DNA of 64,000 bases from Streptomyces sp. AC550_RSS872. GTDB taxonomy: Bacteria > Actinomycetota > Actinomycetes > Streptomycetales > Streptomycetaceae. The stretch's first letter is position 1; each line of letters starts with the position of its first letter. A program made the position numbers and the translations under genes. The stretch spans positions 266,725 to 330,724 of the forward strand of contig NZ_JAGMUL010000092.1 of NCBI RefSeq assembly GCF_019049285.1. Direction: 5' to 3'. Positions 27,201-34,821 of this stretch are shown here, piece after piece. The notes beneath the pieces were generated by a model. It saw nothing but the letters and a program-made list of their open reading frames with translations. It made no database searches and was not told the origin of the DNA.

Positions 27201-30200
27201 CGAGGCGCGGGACTCACCAACACGTGCGCGGCGCCGGTGGCCACGGCGGCCCGCAGCCCCGCGATGGCGGCCCGCGTGGTCATGGGGCTCAGTCCGCGGG
27301 CGCGCAGCCGGGTCTCGGCCGGTGACCCGGCGGCCAGCCCCGCTTCGGCGACCGGGCCGAACCCGATCGACTGCCAGGGCCGGCCGGCCGCGCGCTCGGC
27401 GGCGGCGAAGGCGTCCAGGAAGGCGTTGGCCGCCGCGTAGTCGCCGAGCCCGCCTGCGAGGCCGGGCAGCACCGAGGAGACGGAGGAGAAGGCGACGCGC
27501 ACGGCCGGTTCCTGGCCGTACCGGCGCAGTGCCCCGGCGAGCAGCATGGTGCCCCGTACCTTCGCGGCGAGCACCTGCTCGATCTCCGTGTCGGTCTTGG
27601 CGCGGAGACTGCCGGGCCGGACCGTGCCCGCGGCGTGGAAGACCCCGTCCAGCGGGGGCAGGGTGGCGAACAGGGCGTCGACGGCGGCTTCGTCGGACAC
27701 GTCGGCCGCGTGGTACCGGGCGCGGACGCCCAGGGCACGGAGATCGGCGAGCAGTTCGTCGGGCGCGGTCCCGGAACGCCCCGTCAGGATCAGTTCGCAG
27801 GCGCCACGGCCGGCCAGGTCACGGGCGAGCGCGCAGCCGAGCCCGCCGGCACCGCCGGTGATCAGGTAGGTGCCGTCCGGCGGCAGGTCCCCGGTCGGCG
27901 TGGCGGCGTCCGGCGCCGCGACCGGCGTGCGGCCGAGCCTGCGCCCTGCGCGCCAGGCCACCGCACCCTCGGCGCCTGGCTCGTGTGCCGAGTACAGCTC
28001 CCGTTCCAGGGCGTCGGCGCGGGCGTCGAGCGTGTCGTGGGAGGACAGGTCCACGCTGCGGGCGGCGAGCCCCGGGTGCTCGTCCGGGAGTGCGAGTGCG
28101 AAGCCGTGCAGGAGTGCCTGGGAGGGGCGCGGCTGTTCCGCCGGGGTACCGGTCACGTACGCGTCCTCGGTGACCAGCAGCAGCCGGGAACAGTCGATGG
28201 ACAGCAGGTCGAGTACGTGGCGCAGGGAGGCTGTCGCGGTGCCTGGGCCCTGCTGTCCTTCGGCTCCGGCGCCCACGTCTTCTCCCAGCCACACCACGGT
28301 GTCCGCCGACGCGAGACTGCCCGTCCCGTCCGCGAGGTCCTCCCCCAGGACCGTCACCCCACGGCCGGTGAGTCGTTCGGCCAGAGCCTGGCCGAGTGCC
28401 CGCTCGGCACCGATCAGCCGGACCACGCCGGGGCCGTCCGCAGGCGTGAGCGGTGCGGTTCCCCAGTCGAGCCGGCGCACCAGAGGCGTCCCGCTCGCCC
28501 TGCGCGGCCAGTGGCGGGTGCGCTGGAACGGGTACGTCGGTACCGGCACCCTCGGGCGCCCGGCTGCGGGGGCGGTCCGGTCCGCAGCGGCCGGCTCCAG
28601 CGCGGCCCGGTTCAGGGTCGCCCCGCGGGTCCACAGCCGGCCCGCAGTCTCCAGCAGCGCCCGCGCTCCCGAGGACTCCGCGTCACGGCCCGGCGCTGAG
28701 GAGAGTCCTGGCGTCAACACCGCCACGCCCGACGCCCCTTGCGCGCCCGCGACCGCGCGGACAGCCTCGCCGAGGGTGTTCCCCGGGCCGAGCTCGACGA
28801 ACGTGTCATAGCCCTCCTCCACCAGCTTCGCGACAGTCGCACCGAACCGCACGGGCCGTACGGCATGTGCCTGCCAGTAGGCGGGCGTGAGGCCGGGCCG
28901 CCAGGTGCCGGTGACCGTGCTCAGCATCGGTACGGCCGCCGGCTTGACGGTCATGGCCTTCGCCGCGTCCCGCAGCGGGTCGAGGAGCGGCTCCAGCAGC
29001 GGTGAGTGGAAGGCATGGGACACGCGGAGCCTCCGTACGGCGACGCCACGCCTCGTCAGCTCCGTGAGCGCACGATCGACAGCGTCCTCGGCGCCCGAGA
29101 TCACCACCTGCTCGGGCCCGTTGACGGCGGCGACGCTCAGCGCGCCGTCGGATGCGGAGACGAGACCGGCGACGGTGTCCTCGTCGCCCCGGACGGCCGC
29201 CATGGCTCCGGGGAGGGCCAGTTCGGCCACCAGCCGTCCGCGTTCGGCGGCGAACCCCACCGCCTCGTCCAGGGGCAACGAACCGGCGACACACGCGGCC
29301 GCGATCTCGCCCACGCTGTGCCCGGCGACCGCGTCGACCGGCACGCCCCACTCCGCCAGCTGCCGGGCCAGCCCCACACCGAAGGTGACGAGCAGCGGCT
29401 GAGCCACCTCGGTCCTGGCCAACTCCCTGGGATCCGTCCGGGGATCGAGGCACCACTCGGCGAGCGAGCGCCCGCGGATGGGCCCCGTCAGCGAGGAGGC
29501 CTCGTCCAGGACCTCCCGGAACACCGGCGCCGACCGGTACAGGTCGCGTCCTTGGCCGGGTCGCTGGGCCCCCTGGCCCGGCAGGAGGAACACCGTCCGT
29601 GGGCGGGACCGGACGGGTGCGGGGTCCGCCGTGGCCGTGCGGGCGGCGTCGAGACGGTCCGCCAGGTCACCGTCGGCGAGCACGGCGAGCCGGTAGGGGC
29701 CGTCGTCGCGTGCGGTGTTCACGGCGGCGCAGATGTCCGCCTCGTGCGCGTCCGGGTGCGCGCGGACATGGGCGGCCAGGTCGGCGGCGGCCTCGCGCAG
29801 GGCGTCGGAGCTGCGGGCCGACAGCGTGAGCAGGTGGGGACCGGGGGCAGCGGGATGTACGGAGGTGGTCCGTGCGGACGGCCCTTCCGGCTCCCCCGCC
29901 TCCCCCGCTTTCCCCGACTTCCCCGGCTCCTCCAGGACGGCGTGCGCGTTGGTGCCGCCGAAGCCGAAGGCGTTGACGCCGGCGATCAGGGGCCCGGGGG
30001 CGCGCCATTCCCGCTGCTCGGTGACGAGTTCGAAGCCGGGGGCCACGCGCTCCAGGTACGGGGCGGGCGGGGTGGTGTTCGGGGAGGGCGGGAGCCGCCG
30101 GTGCTGGAGTGCCAGGACCGTCTTGACCAGGCTCGGCATGCCGGCCGCGTTGAGCAGGTGCCCGATGTTCGCCTTGACCGAGCCGAGCAGGCGGGGAGTC

Positions 30201-33187
30201 CCGTCCGCGCGGGGTGGGAAGGCGTGCCCGAGTGACCGCGCTTCGACGGGGTCGCCGACCGGGGTGCCGGTTCCGTGCGCTTCGACGTACGAGACCGCGT
30301 CGGGGTCGATGCCGCACTCGGCGTACGCCTGGGTGATGACCTCGCGCTGGGTGCGCGGGTTGGGGGCGAGCAGGCTCAGCGACCGTCCGTCGTTGTTGAC
30401 GGCCGTCGCACGGACCAGGGCGAGTACGGGGTCGCCGTCGCGCGCCGCGTCGTCCAAGCGGGCGAGGACGAGGGCCGCTCCGCCCTCCCCCGGCACGAGG
30501 CCGTCGGCGGTGGCACCGAAGGGCCGGCTGCCGCCCGTCGGGGACAACGCGCCCGCGCTGTCGAGGAGTCGGTGCGCGGTCGGCGTGAGGGCGAGCTGGA
30601 CGCCGCCGACCACGGCGACATCGCACTCGCCGCTCAGGAGGCTGCGCCGCGCCAGGTGGAGTGCGACCAGCGCCGAGGAGCAGGCGGTGTCCACCGCGAG
30701 GGCGGGGCCGTCGAGGTCGAGTGTCTGGGAGAGGCGGGCGGCGATCAGGTTGGGCAGGTTGCCGGTGAGGGCGCCGGGGTGGGCGGCGAGGTCGCCGTCC
30801 GTGGCGTCGGCGAGGATCTCGCGGTACCCGCTGTCGCCGACGGCGGCGAACACGCCGATCCTGCGGCCGGTCCGGCGCGGCCCCGCGTACCCCGCGCGCT
30901 CCAGCGCCTCGTGGGCCAGCTCCAGGAAGATCCGCGCCTGCGGGTCGGTCGCGCGGGCCTCCTCCTCGTCCATGCCGAAGCAGTCGGCGTCGAAGTCCGC
31001 GGGGCCGGGGAGGAAGGAGCCGAAGAAGCCGGGGGCGTCGCCCCAACGGTCGTCGGGTACGGCCGTCAGCGTGTCGCGGCCCGTCAGGAGCAGGTCCCAG
31101 AAGGCCTCGGGGGTCTGCGCGCCGGGGAAGCGACAGGACATGCCGAGTACGGCCACCGGTCCCTGCCCGGGGCGCTCGCCGGCCGGCGTCGAGGCTCGCG
31201 TCCCCTCGGATGCTCCGTCGACGTCCCCGAGCAGGGCCAGCACATGCCCGGCAAGGGCGGCCACGGTGTCATGGTCGCGCAGGACGCGGGGCTCCACCGT
31301 GACGGAGAAGGCGTCCTCGATGCCCGCGAGCACCGCCATCGCCTTCAGTGAGGAACCTCCGAGGGCGAAGAAGCGCTCGTCCCGGTCGACGGCCGTCGGG
31401 GAGAGGCCCAGTTCCTTGGCCCAGATCTCCCGGATCGCCTCCTCGACGTCACGCCGTGAACGCGGCACGTCACCCTGCGGACCGCGGTCGTCACGACGTG
31501 CGGTCGCACGCTCGGCCCGTGCCCTCGCCCATCGCTGCTCGACGGCCGCGTAGGCGCCCGCCTCGAACCGTTCGCGCATCAGCGCCCGTCGCAGCTTGCC
31601 GCTCGTCGTCCGGGGAAACGCCCCCGGCGGCAGCGGCACCACCCGTACGTCGTCGTGGCCCAGCGCCTCACGGACCCGGGCCGCCACCGCGTCCAGCACC
31701 GCGAGCGCCGTGGCCGGGGCGGGCCGCGCCCACTGCACGAACACCACCACCCGATCGCCGCCGGCGTCCGGTTCGGTGGACCCGATCACCGCCACGGTCC
31801 CCTCCGGCACCCCCTCGGTGGCGGCCGCGGTCTCCTCCAGGTCGGCGGCGTGGAAGGTACGCCCGCCGACGAACACGACGTCCTTGTGCCTGCCGGTGAC
31901 ACACAGTCGGCCCTCGCTCAGGAAGCCCAGATCGCCGGTGCGCAGCCAGCCCTCACGGAACGCGGCCGCGCTCGCCTCGGGAGCGCGGTGATATCCGCGC
32001 GCCAGTTGCGGACCGCGTATCTCGACATGTCCGGTCCGCCGGTCGGCGAGGGGCTTGCCCGAGTCGTCGGTGACCCGGATGCGGCAGTCCGGGACGGGGC
32101 GGCCCACATCCATGAACTCGACCGTGTCCGCGCCGGGTTCCGCGGGGACGGCCCTGCCTCGGCTCAGCGCGGCGCGGTCCAGGCACAGGGGCGTGGCGAT
32201 CTCGCCGAGCGGGGGCACGGTCACGGCGAGCGTGGCCTCGGCCAGCCCGTACACGGGAAGCATGGCCGTGGCGTCCAGCCCGGCCGGCAGCGCCTTGGCG
32301 GTGAACTCCCGCCACACACGCGGGGCGATGGGCTCGGCGCCCACGAGCATCAGGCGTACGCGACTCAGGTCCAGTCCGGCCCAGCTGCTGTCCGGCACCC
32401 GCCGCACCGCGAGGGCGAGCGCGAAGTTCGCCGCCGACAGCAGGGTGGCGCGGTGTCGTGCCGCCGACTCCAGCCACAGGGCGGGGCGTTTGGCGAAGGT
32501 CAGGGGTTCGAGCCGTATCTGCTTCAGACCGGCCGCCATGGGGACCAGATGGGTGCCGATCAGCCCCATGTCGTGGAAGTACGGCATCCAGGTGGCGATC
32601 ACGTCGTCGGGCGTGATCTCCATGGCGGCGCGGATCTGCCGGAGGTTCGCGAGCACGGCCTCGTGGGTGAGTTCCACGCCCTTGGGGTCGCCGGTGCTGC
32701 CGGAGGAGAACTGGAGAAACGCCAGGTCCTGCGGGTTGCGGCGAGGCAGGGCGCGCAACGGGCGGGCCTCGCGCAACGCGCCCAGCCGCAGCGCCCGCAC
32801 CGGTTCCGGCAGCTCGGCGAGCAGTTCCTCGGTGGCGTCGTCCACCATGACGGCGGGCCGGCCGAGGAACTCCCGCACCGGTCCGACCCGACGCGCCTGC
32901 GGGGCGAGCGGCACCGGCACGAGCCCTGCCGCCAGCGCTCCCCAGAACATCGGCTGGAAGGCCTCGCCGGAAGCCGCCAGGAGCGGGACGGCGGTGCCGG
33001 GCCGAAGTCCCGCGGCGTGCAGGCCGCCCGCCACGCGCAGTGCGTCGTCCCGGAGTTCGGCGAAGGTCACGGTGTGCTCGCCGCCGTCCGCCCGGACATG
33101 GACGACGACCTGACCGGGGTTCTCCTCGGCGGCGCGCAGCAGTACGTCGAGGAGTGTTCCGGCGGTGCGGGGCCCGGGAGTCGGCAT
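21179..33187 (-). CDS. hybrid FAAL-PKS-NRPS megasynthase with AAR-like reductase terminus
   Basis: A single 4,002-residue protein. Domains by residue: FAAL 1-560 (FSSGSTGDPKG, MPYFHDMGLIG, GKLRR); ACP 575-655 (Ser613); KS 675-1090 with Cys836, His971, His1010; AT 1195-1500 with GHSVGE and HAFHS (malonyl-type); KR 1570-2000 with GGAGGLG, Tyr1917 and Asn1921; ACP 2040-2110 (Ser2072); C 2130-2560 with HHSAADG; A 2575-3075 with TSGSTGRPK; PCP 3100-3170 (Ser3132); C 3190-3640 with HHLIGDG; AAR-like 3645-4002. All core catalytic residues I can check are present, so it is likely active. Predicted chemistry: activate and load a fatty acid, add one malonate, reduce to the beta-hydroxy acid, amidate with one amino acid, then a condensation without its own A/PCP, and reductive release. 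The amino acid is not predictable by eye. Start set by AGGAAGGA. No MbtH, thioesterase or phosphopantetheinyl transferase gene lies nearby. Confidence 0.9.
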   Translation of the reverse strand: MPTPGPRTAGTLLDVLLRAAEENPGQVVVHVRADGGEHTVTFAELRDDALRVAGGLHAAGLRPGTAVPLLAASGEAFQPMFWGALAAGLVPVPLAPQARRVGPVREFLGRPAVMVDDATEELLAELPEPVRALRLGALREARPLRALPRRNPQDLAFLQFSSGSTGDPKGVELTHEAVLANLRQIRAAMEITPDDVIATWMPYFHDMGLIGTHLVPMAAGLKQIRLEPLTFAKRPALWLESAARHRATLLSAANFALALAVRRVPDSSWAGLDLSRVRLMLVGAEPIAPRVWREFTAKALPAGLDATAMLPVYGLAEATLAVTVPPLGEIATPLCLDRAALSRGRAVPAEPGADTVEFMDVGRPVPDCRIRVTDDSGKPLADRRTGHVEIRGPQLARGYHRAPEASAAAFREGWLRTGDLGFLSEGRLCVTGRHKDVVFVGGRTFHAADLEETAAATEGVPEGTVAVIGSTEPDAGGDRVVVFVQWARPAPATALAVLDAVAARVREALGHDDVRVVPLPPGAFPRTTSGKLRRALMRERFEAGAYAAVEQRWARARAERATARRDDRGPQGDVPRSRRDVEEAIREIWAKELGLSPTAVDRDERFFALGGSSLKAMAVLAGIEDAFSVTVEPRVLRDHDTVAALAGHVLALLGDVDGASEGTRASTPAGERPGQGPVAVLGMSCRFPGAQTPEAFWDLLLTGRDTLTAVPDDRWGDAPGFFGSFLPGPADFDADCFGMDEEEARATDPQARIFLELAHEALERAGYAGPRRTGRRIGVFAAVGDSGYREILADATDGDLAAHPGALTGNLPNLIAARLSQTLDLDGPALAVDTACSSALVALHLARRSLLSGECDVAVVGGVQLALTPTAHRLLDSAGALSPTGGSRPFGATADGLVPGEGGAALVLARLDDAARDGDPVLALVRATAVNNDGRSLSLLAPNPRTQREVITQAYAECGIDPDAVSYVEAHGTGTPVGDPVEARSLGHAFPPRADGTPRLLGSVKANIGHLLNAAGMPSLVKTVLALQHRRLPPSPNTTPPAPYLERVAPGFELVTEQREWRAPGPLIAGVNAFGFGGTNAHAVLEEPGKSGKAGEAGEPEGPSARTTSVHPAAPGPHLLTLSARSSDALREAAADLAAHVRAHPDAHEADICAAVNTARDDGPYRLAVLADGDLADRLDAARTATADPAPVRSRPRTVFLLPGQGAQRPGQGRDLYRSAPVFREVLDEASSLTGPIRGRSLAEWCLDPRTDPRELARTEVAQPLLVTFGVGLARQLAEWGVPVDAVAGHSVGEIAAACVAGSLPLDEAVGFAAERGRLVAELALPGAMAAVRGDEDTVAGLVSASDGALSVAAVNGPEQVVISGAEDAVDRALTELTRRGVAVRRLRVSHAFHSPLLEPLLDPLRDAAKAMTVKPAAVPMLSTVTGTWRPGLTPAYWQAHAVRPVRFGATVAKLVEEGYDTFVELGPGNTLGEAVRAVAGAQGASGVAVLTPGLSSAPGRDAESSGARALLETAGRLWTRGATLNRAALEPAAADRTAPAAGRPRVPVPTYPFQRTRHWPRRASGTPLVRRLDWGTAPLTPADGPGVVRLIGAERALGQALAERLTGRGVTVLGEDLADGTGSLASADTVVWLGEDVGAGAEGQQGPGTATASLRHVLDLLSIDCSRLLLVTEDAYVTGTPAEQPRPSQALLHGFALALPDEHPGLAARSVDLSSHDTLDARADALERELYSAHEPGAEGAVAWRAGRRLGRTPVAAPDAATPTGDLPPDGTYLITGGAGGLGCALARDLAGRGACELILTGRSGTAPDELLADLRALGVRARYHAADVSDEAAVDALFATLPPLDGVFHAAGTVRPGSLRAKTDTEIEQVLAAKVRGTMLLAGALRRYGQEPAVRVAFSSVSSVLPGLAGGLGDYAAANAFLDAFAAAERAAGRPWQSIGFGPVAEAGLAAGSPAETRLRARGLSPMTTRAAIAGLRAAVATGAAHVLVSPAPRRVEAAASSVAATVLSGRSADASPPPTRSSPAEAATTTVTDPARTTDLIRRLLAEALHRAPDDIGDDEQFLTLGLDSLTAVDLARRLETELGLPLPATLLFEHRTIGELTAYLGTQNPLPSTSPATTTVHSGPAHAPRPLTRLQRAFLTTEALYEGVTAYGYLRQTVRGPLDPGLLGRALAHLAARHPMLRLRITGDGTPPSQYTAPAEPTDRAPRWYEVHEPDATTPPLPDLEQRLYNRPFDLTTEDPVRAVLVRDRRDAHLAQLLLVVHHSAADGFSLKVLCEELWQLYTELAHGRSPQLPDLRTEFADYAARAAADRRTPAFTRDQQYWRDRIAEHTAAVTAGALPYDGDPQALPAPPLTHHQTTVDAALTDALRAVAARHEVSLFHLLLAVYGRCLARWSGQRGIAVNVARARREAPIPGIDRLVGPLADTLPVFATVDRDEPVPVLARRLRRIWREVESHATLASPDIAALLPTTGPAPRTVAPAGFSFARFPVRHGRDWPVTVTPTAAATASAATRLGLLCWEADAALHFSWNHPAHLFRRETVERLAAEYLEELRAAAGQSTGRPQRHDTDGGIVDRLRARFRAAPRAVAVDTGRTSLTYAELDAASCALAARLRASGVRPGDLVGLLTEPGADTVVGVVGILRAGAGWVPLDATHPVARVRDQVTRTGVGVVVCHTATREAVTALDGTTPVAVDHRTAAAPVQHEATTPPDPDAIAYVIFTSGSTGRPKAVPITHRSMLNYLDWALTTFGYRPGDRLMQTASVSFDASVRQLLAPLLAGATVHTLTRDLLRDPEELLNRIVDDRITVWSSVPTLWERLLTAAESRARRDGTPPDLSALRWVHVGGEALPAAHVRRWFDLLDGREGPEHRISNLYGPTESTINATCHIIDARPADHVRQLPIGWPVAGTELAVVTEDGRPCAPGEAGELLIAGTGLTPGYLGEPQLTSQAFVERDGRRWYRSGDRVRRSPDGVLEFLGRLDDQVKVRGHRVELGEVEAALLTHPDVARAAVLLVEGRLVAYVEPRSGSAEPDARAIRAFLSRVLPPYMLPGRIRPVDAIPLTGTGKIDRKLLASESGPGQAEPAPEPSQSGPRTPPATPTERTLARIWSALLDVPDISREDDFFGLGGDSIMVLELFARLRDELPEVPRPTTVYTHRTLSALAAAVDSAAATAASQHPNPDPVPVRSPTPYPLTPSQRGFLLAETIDPGAGSGWLARFRLTGPLRHDVFQRAVDVLVARHPMLRTVFPTGARPPVQQELPDSLRLPVETETLAHPDLLEQRIAEEAGRRLEPWAWPLLRLRLFTLAPGEHVLLVHAHHLIGDGYSAALLAGELLTAYDRLDRGLPHGLPPLAGTFRDHVTRSAVRPRPRGPEAEAYRARLGAPYTSPALRRPTDRSTGSPRTFHTVGFTLDVTTTTALRRLARAAHRTLYAPMLTAYYRALAQLTGQRDLMLGLAVTGREDSTADAHRVFGPFAEAVTLRPTLPAGAGNRPTAFEDDLRRLSAEADLARAEGPSDVRTAAGLPCHAQFFFTFLDFTALGFEAGGGLSLHADESDTSLAPPPLGTDVFLAVRPVADGEGLRVTVRASAAALTATEVTGFAEELERELREAVRGSGGHRPRLDAALVGYLPAPHHLAALAGLPHDTPGLGREQIRALLFPDGRARLLEETGTPLGNSGFVALPLFADELAPAGDLAARTARAVEHAASLGARCVSLAGMIPSLTGYGYDVLRETTSGVALTTGHASTTVAVVKTVGAALAATGRRLDELSLAVVGCGSIGVSSLRLLLATAPRPPARLLLCDLPGSTARLERLAVELSSEHPGMPVEVVESGQALPAAVYGAEVIVTAVSGATRLLEVDRLRPGTIVVDDSFPHCFDTASALDRMSREQDVLVVGGGLLALDRTQTRLSEDLPAVASAGFAVRPPGIEGTLASCRLESLLHAHLRSSGRPASELPLTHGLVDLPRALAHWDAVAAAGVRPAPLHLLDRVIHPGASPAPDRAR
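21182..22255 (-). other. AAR-like (acyl-ACP reductase) C-terminal domain of the megasynthase
   Basis: About 358 residues after the last condensation domain. The Rossmann loop is VVGCGSIG (3773-3780). Blocks align in order with cyanobacterial long-chain acyl-ACP reductase as I remember it: SLAGMIPSLTG with LGGFTSIIFEN; LTTGHASTTVAVV with FTTGNTHTAYVIC; IVVDDSFPHCF with VLIDGGYPKNL; VVGGGLLA with VLNGGVVE; and LASCRLESLLHAHL with MFACFAEAMLLEFE. Cys3934 falls on the cyanobacterial Cys294, the acyl-enzyme residue. This is remote similarity read by eye. Confidence 0.62.
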
Positions 33188-33359
33188 GTGCTTCCTTCCT
33201 CGTCGCACGCGGCGAGGGGCACGCGGGCGCGCCCCGCCGACGTCGGGTACCCGGCGGGAGCGTTGTCGATCATTCACCTGTACGACGACGAGTCTCGCCG
33301 AACGGTTCACGCGCATCCAGCGCTCTCCACCGTCACAGGGGTGCGCACCCGGAGAATAA

Positions 33360-33409
33360 GTTTCAGGCTGGAACTGAAACAAATAATGTTATGCTGCCTC
33401 TGAAGCAGC
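33360..33409. promoter_or_regulatory. operator/promoter region of the aminotransferase operon
   Basis: Perfect arms GTTTCAG and CTGAAAC (33360-33366, 33374-33380) have a 7-base spacer. Next comes an AT-rich AAATAATGTTATG that could hold a -10 box, then a second inverted repeat GCTGC/GCAGC (33393-33397, 33405-33409), again with a 7-base spacer. The region is 36-85 bases before the aminotransferase ATG and lies in the 257-base divergent gap with the megasynthase. The ROK-type repressor at the operon end is the natural candidate to bind. Confidence 0.55.
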
Positions 33410-33444
33410 CGGGCCAAGATGCAAGCCACGAAGGGGACCCGCAG

Positions 33445-34794
33445 ATGACTTCCACTCCGAGTCGAGCGCTGGCCAACTACCCCAACAGGTTCGACCCCGC
33501 AGCGCTCGGTGAACTGCCCGAGCGGCTGCGGTCCACCATCAAGCGTCGAAACAGCGCGCTGGGCCCCGGTTACGCACTGAACTACCGGGAGCCGGTCGAG
33601 TTCGTCTCCGGCCGAGGTGCTCACCTGTTCGACCGGGACGGCAACGACTACCTCGACGCCTACAACAACGTGCCCTGCGTCGGTCACGCACACCCGCACG
33701 TGGTCGAGGCCGTGTCCCGCCAGATGGCGGCGGTCAACACCAACACGCGCTACGTGCAGGAATCGCTCGTCGACTACGCCGAGCGCCTCCTCGCGACCAT
33801 GCCCGAAGCGCTCTCGAGGGTCAGCTTCGCGTGCAGCGGGTCGGAGGCGAACGACCTGGCCATGCGAGTGGCTCGGTTCCACACGGGCGGCGAGGGAATC
33901 GTGGTGACTCGCTGGGCATACCACGGTCTCACTCGCGAGGTCGCGAGCTTCTCGCCGACTCTCGGCGCGGGCTCACCGCTCGGGCCGAACGTGCGGCTCA
34001 TCGATGCCCCTGATCCGCGGCTCGTCCCGCCGGGTTCATCGCTTCCCGACCACATGCGAAGCCAGGTGCGCGGCGCGATCAACGACCTCGAGCGCCACGG
34101 CTACCGGCTTGCGGCGCTGATCACCGACTGCGCGTACTCCAGCGACGGCCTCTTCACCGATCCCGTCGGTTACCTGCGTGACATGGTCGAGGAGGTGCAT
34201 GCCGCGGGCGGCGTGTACATCGCCGACGAGGTCCAGTCGGGATTCGCCCGGCTCGGTGAGTCGATGTGGGGGTTCAGCCGCCATGGGGTGCTTCCGGACA
34301 TCGTCACGATGGGCAAGCCCATGGGCAACGGCATGCCGATCTCCGGTGTGGTTTTCAGGCCCGAGGTGTGCGAGGAGTTCGGGCGGAATGTCCGTTACTT
34401 CAACACCTTTGCGGGCAGTTCGATCGCGGTTGCCGCCGGTGCCGCGGTGCTGGACGTCTTCGAAGCTGAGAACGTGCAGCAGCGGGTCCTCGACAACGGC
34501 AGGGCGCTTCGAGCCGGCCTCGAGGAGATCACTCGCGAGTCTCCCCACGTCGCGGAGGTCCGCGGCAGTGGTCTGTACGTGGGCGTCGAACTCGTGAAGG
34601 ACCGGGAGTCGCTGGAGCCCGATCGAGTCCGCGCCGACCACGTCATCAACGACATGCGCGAACGTCGAGTCCTCATCAGCGGCACCGGGGAAGCAGTCAA
34701 TGTGCTCAAGATCCGACCCCCGCTGGCCTTCGACTCGGCCGACGTGACGCGATTCCTGGAGACCTTCGCTCAGATCGCCGAGACGCGCCTGTAG
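33445..34794 (+). CDS. class III PLP-dependent aminotransferase / phospho-lyase-like enzyme
   Basis: A 449-residue fold-type I PLP enzyme. Visible motifs: GSEANDLAMRVAR, the PLP Asp in YIADEVQSGFARLG, and the Schiff-base Lys in PDIVTMGKPMGNGMP. The MGKPMGNG form is typical of the AGXT2-like subgroup that includes ethanolamine-phosphate and 5-phosphohydroxylysine phospho-lyases. A following APH-fold kinase gene, 27 bases downstream, supports that reading: kinase first, then elimination of phosphate and ammonia. Alternatively it could aminate an aldehyde made by the divergent megasynthase. ATG 33445 has an AAGGGGA site. By eye, codon use is less GC-biased than in flanking genes, suggesting import. 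Confidence 0.82.
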   Translation: MTSTPSRALANYPNRFDPAALGELPERLRSTIKRRNSALGPGYALNYREPVEFVSGRGAHLFDRDGNDYLDAYNNVPCVGHAHPHVVEAVSRQMAAVNTNTRYVQESLVDYAERLLATMPEALSRVSFACSGSEANDLAMRVARFHTGGEGIVVTRWAYHGLTREVASFSPTLGAGSPLGPNVRLIDAPDPRLVPPGSSLPDHMRSQVRGAINDLERHGYRLAALITDCAYSSDGLFTDPVGYLRDMVEEVHAAGGVYIADEVQSGFARLGESMWGFSRHGVLPDIVTMGKPMGNGMPISGVVFRPEVCEEFGRNVRYFNTFAGSSIAVAAGAAVLDVFEAENVQQRVLDNGRALRAGLEEITRESPHVAEVRGSGLYVGVELVKDRESLEPDRVRADHVINDMRERRVLISGTGEAVNVLKIRPPLAFDSADVTRFLETFAQIAETRL

Positions 34795-34821
34795 CGGGCC
34801 GGAAGCCGAAGGGACCGAACG

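Noticed and set aside
186..33187. One biosynthetic cluster joining the first acyl-AMP ligase to the megasynthase
   Set aside because: About 19 kb of unrelated genes separate them and the megasynthase has its own FAAL domain.
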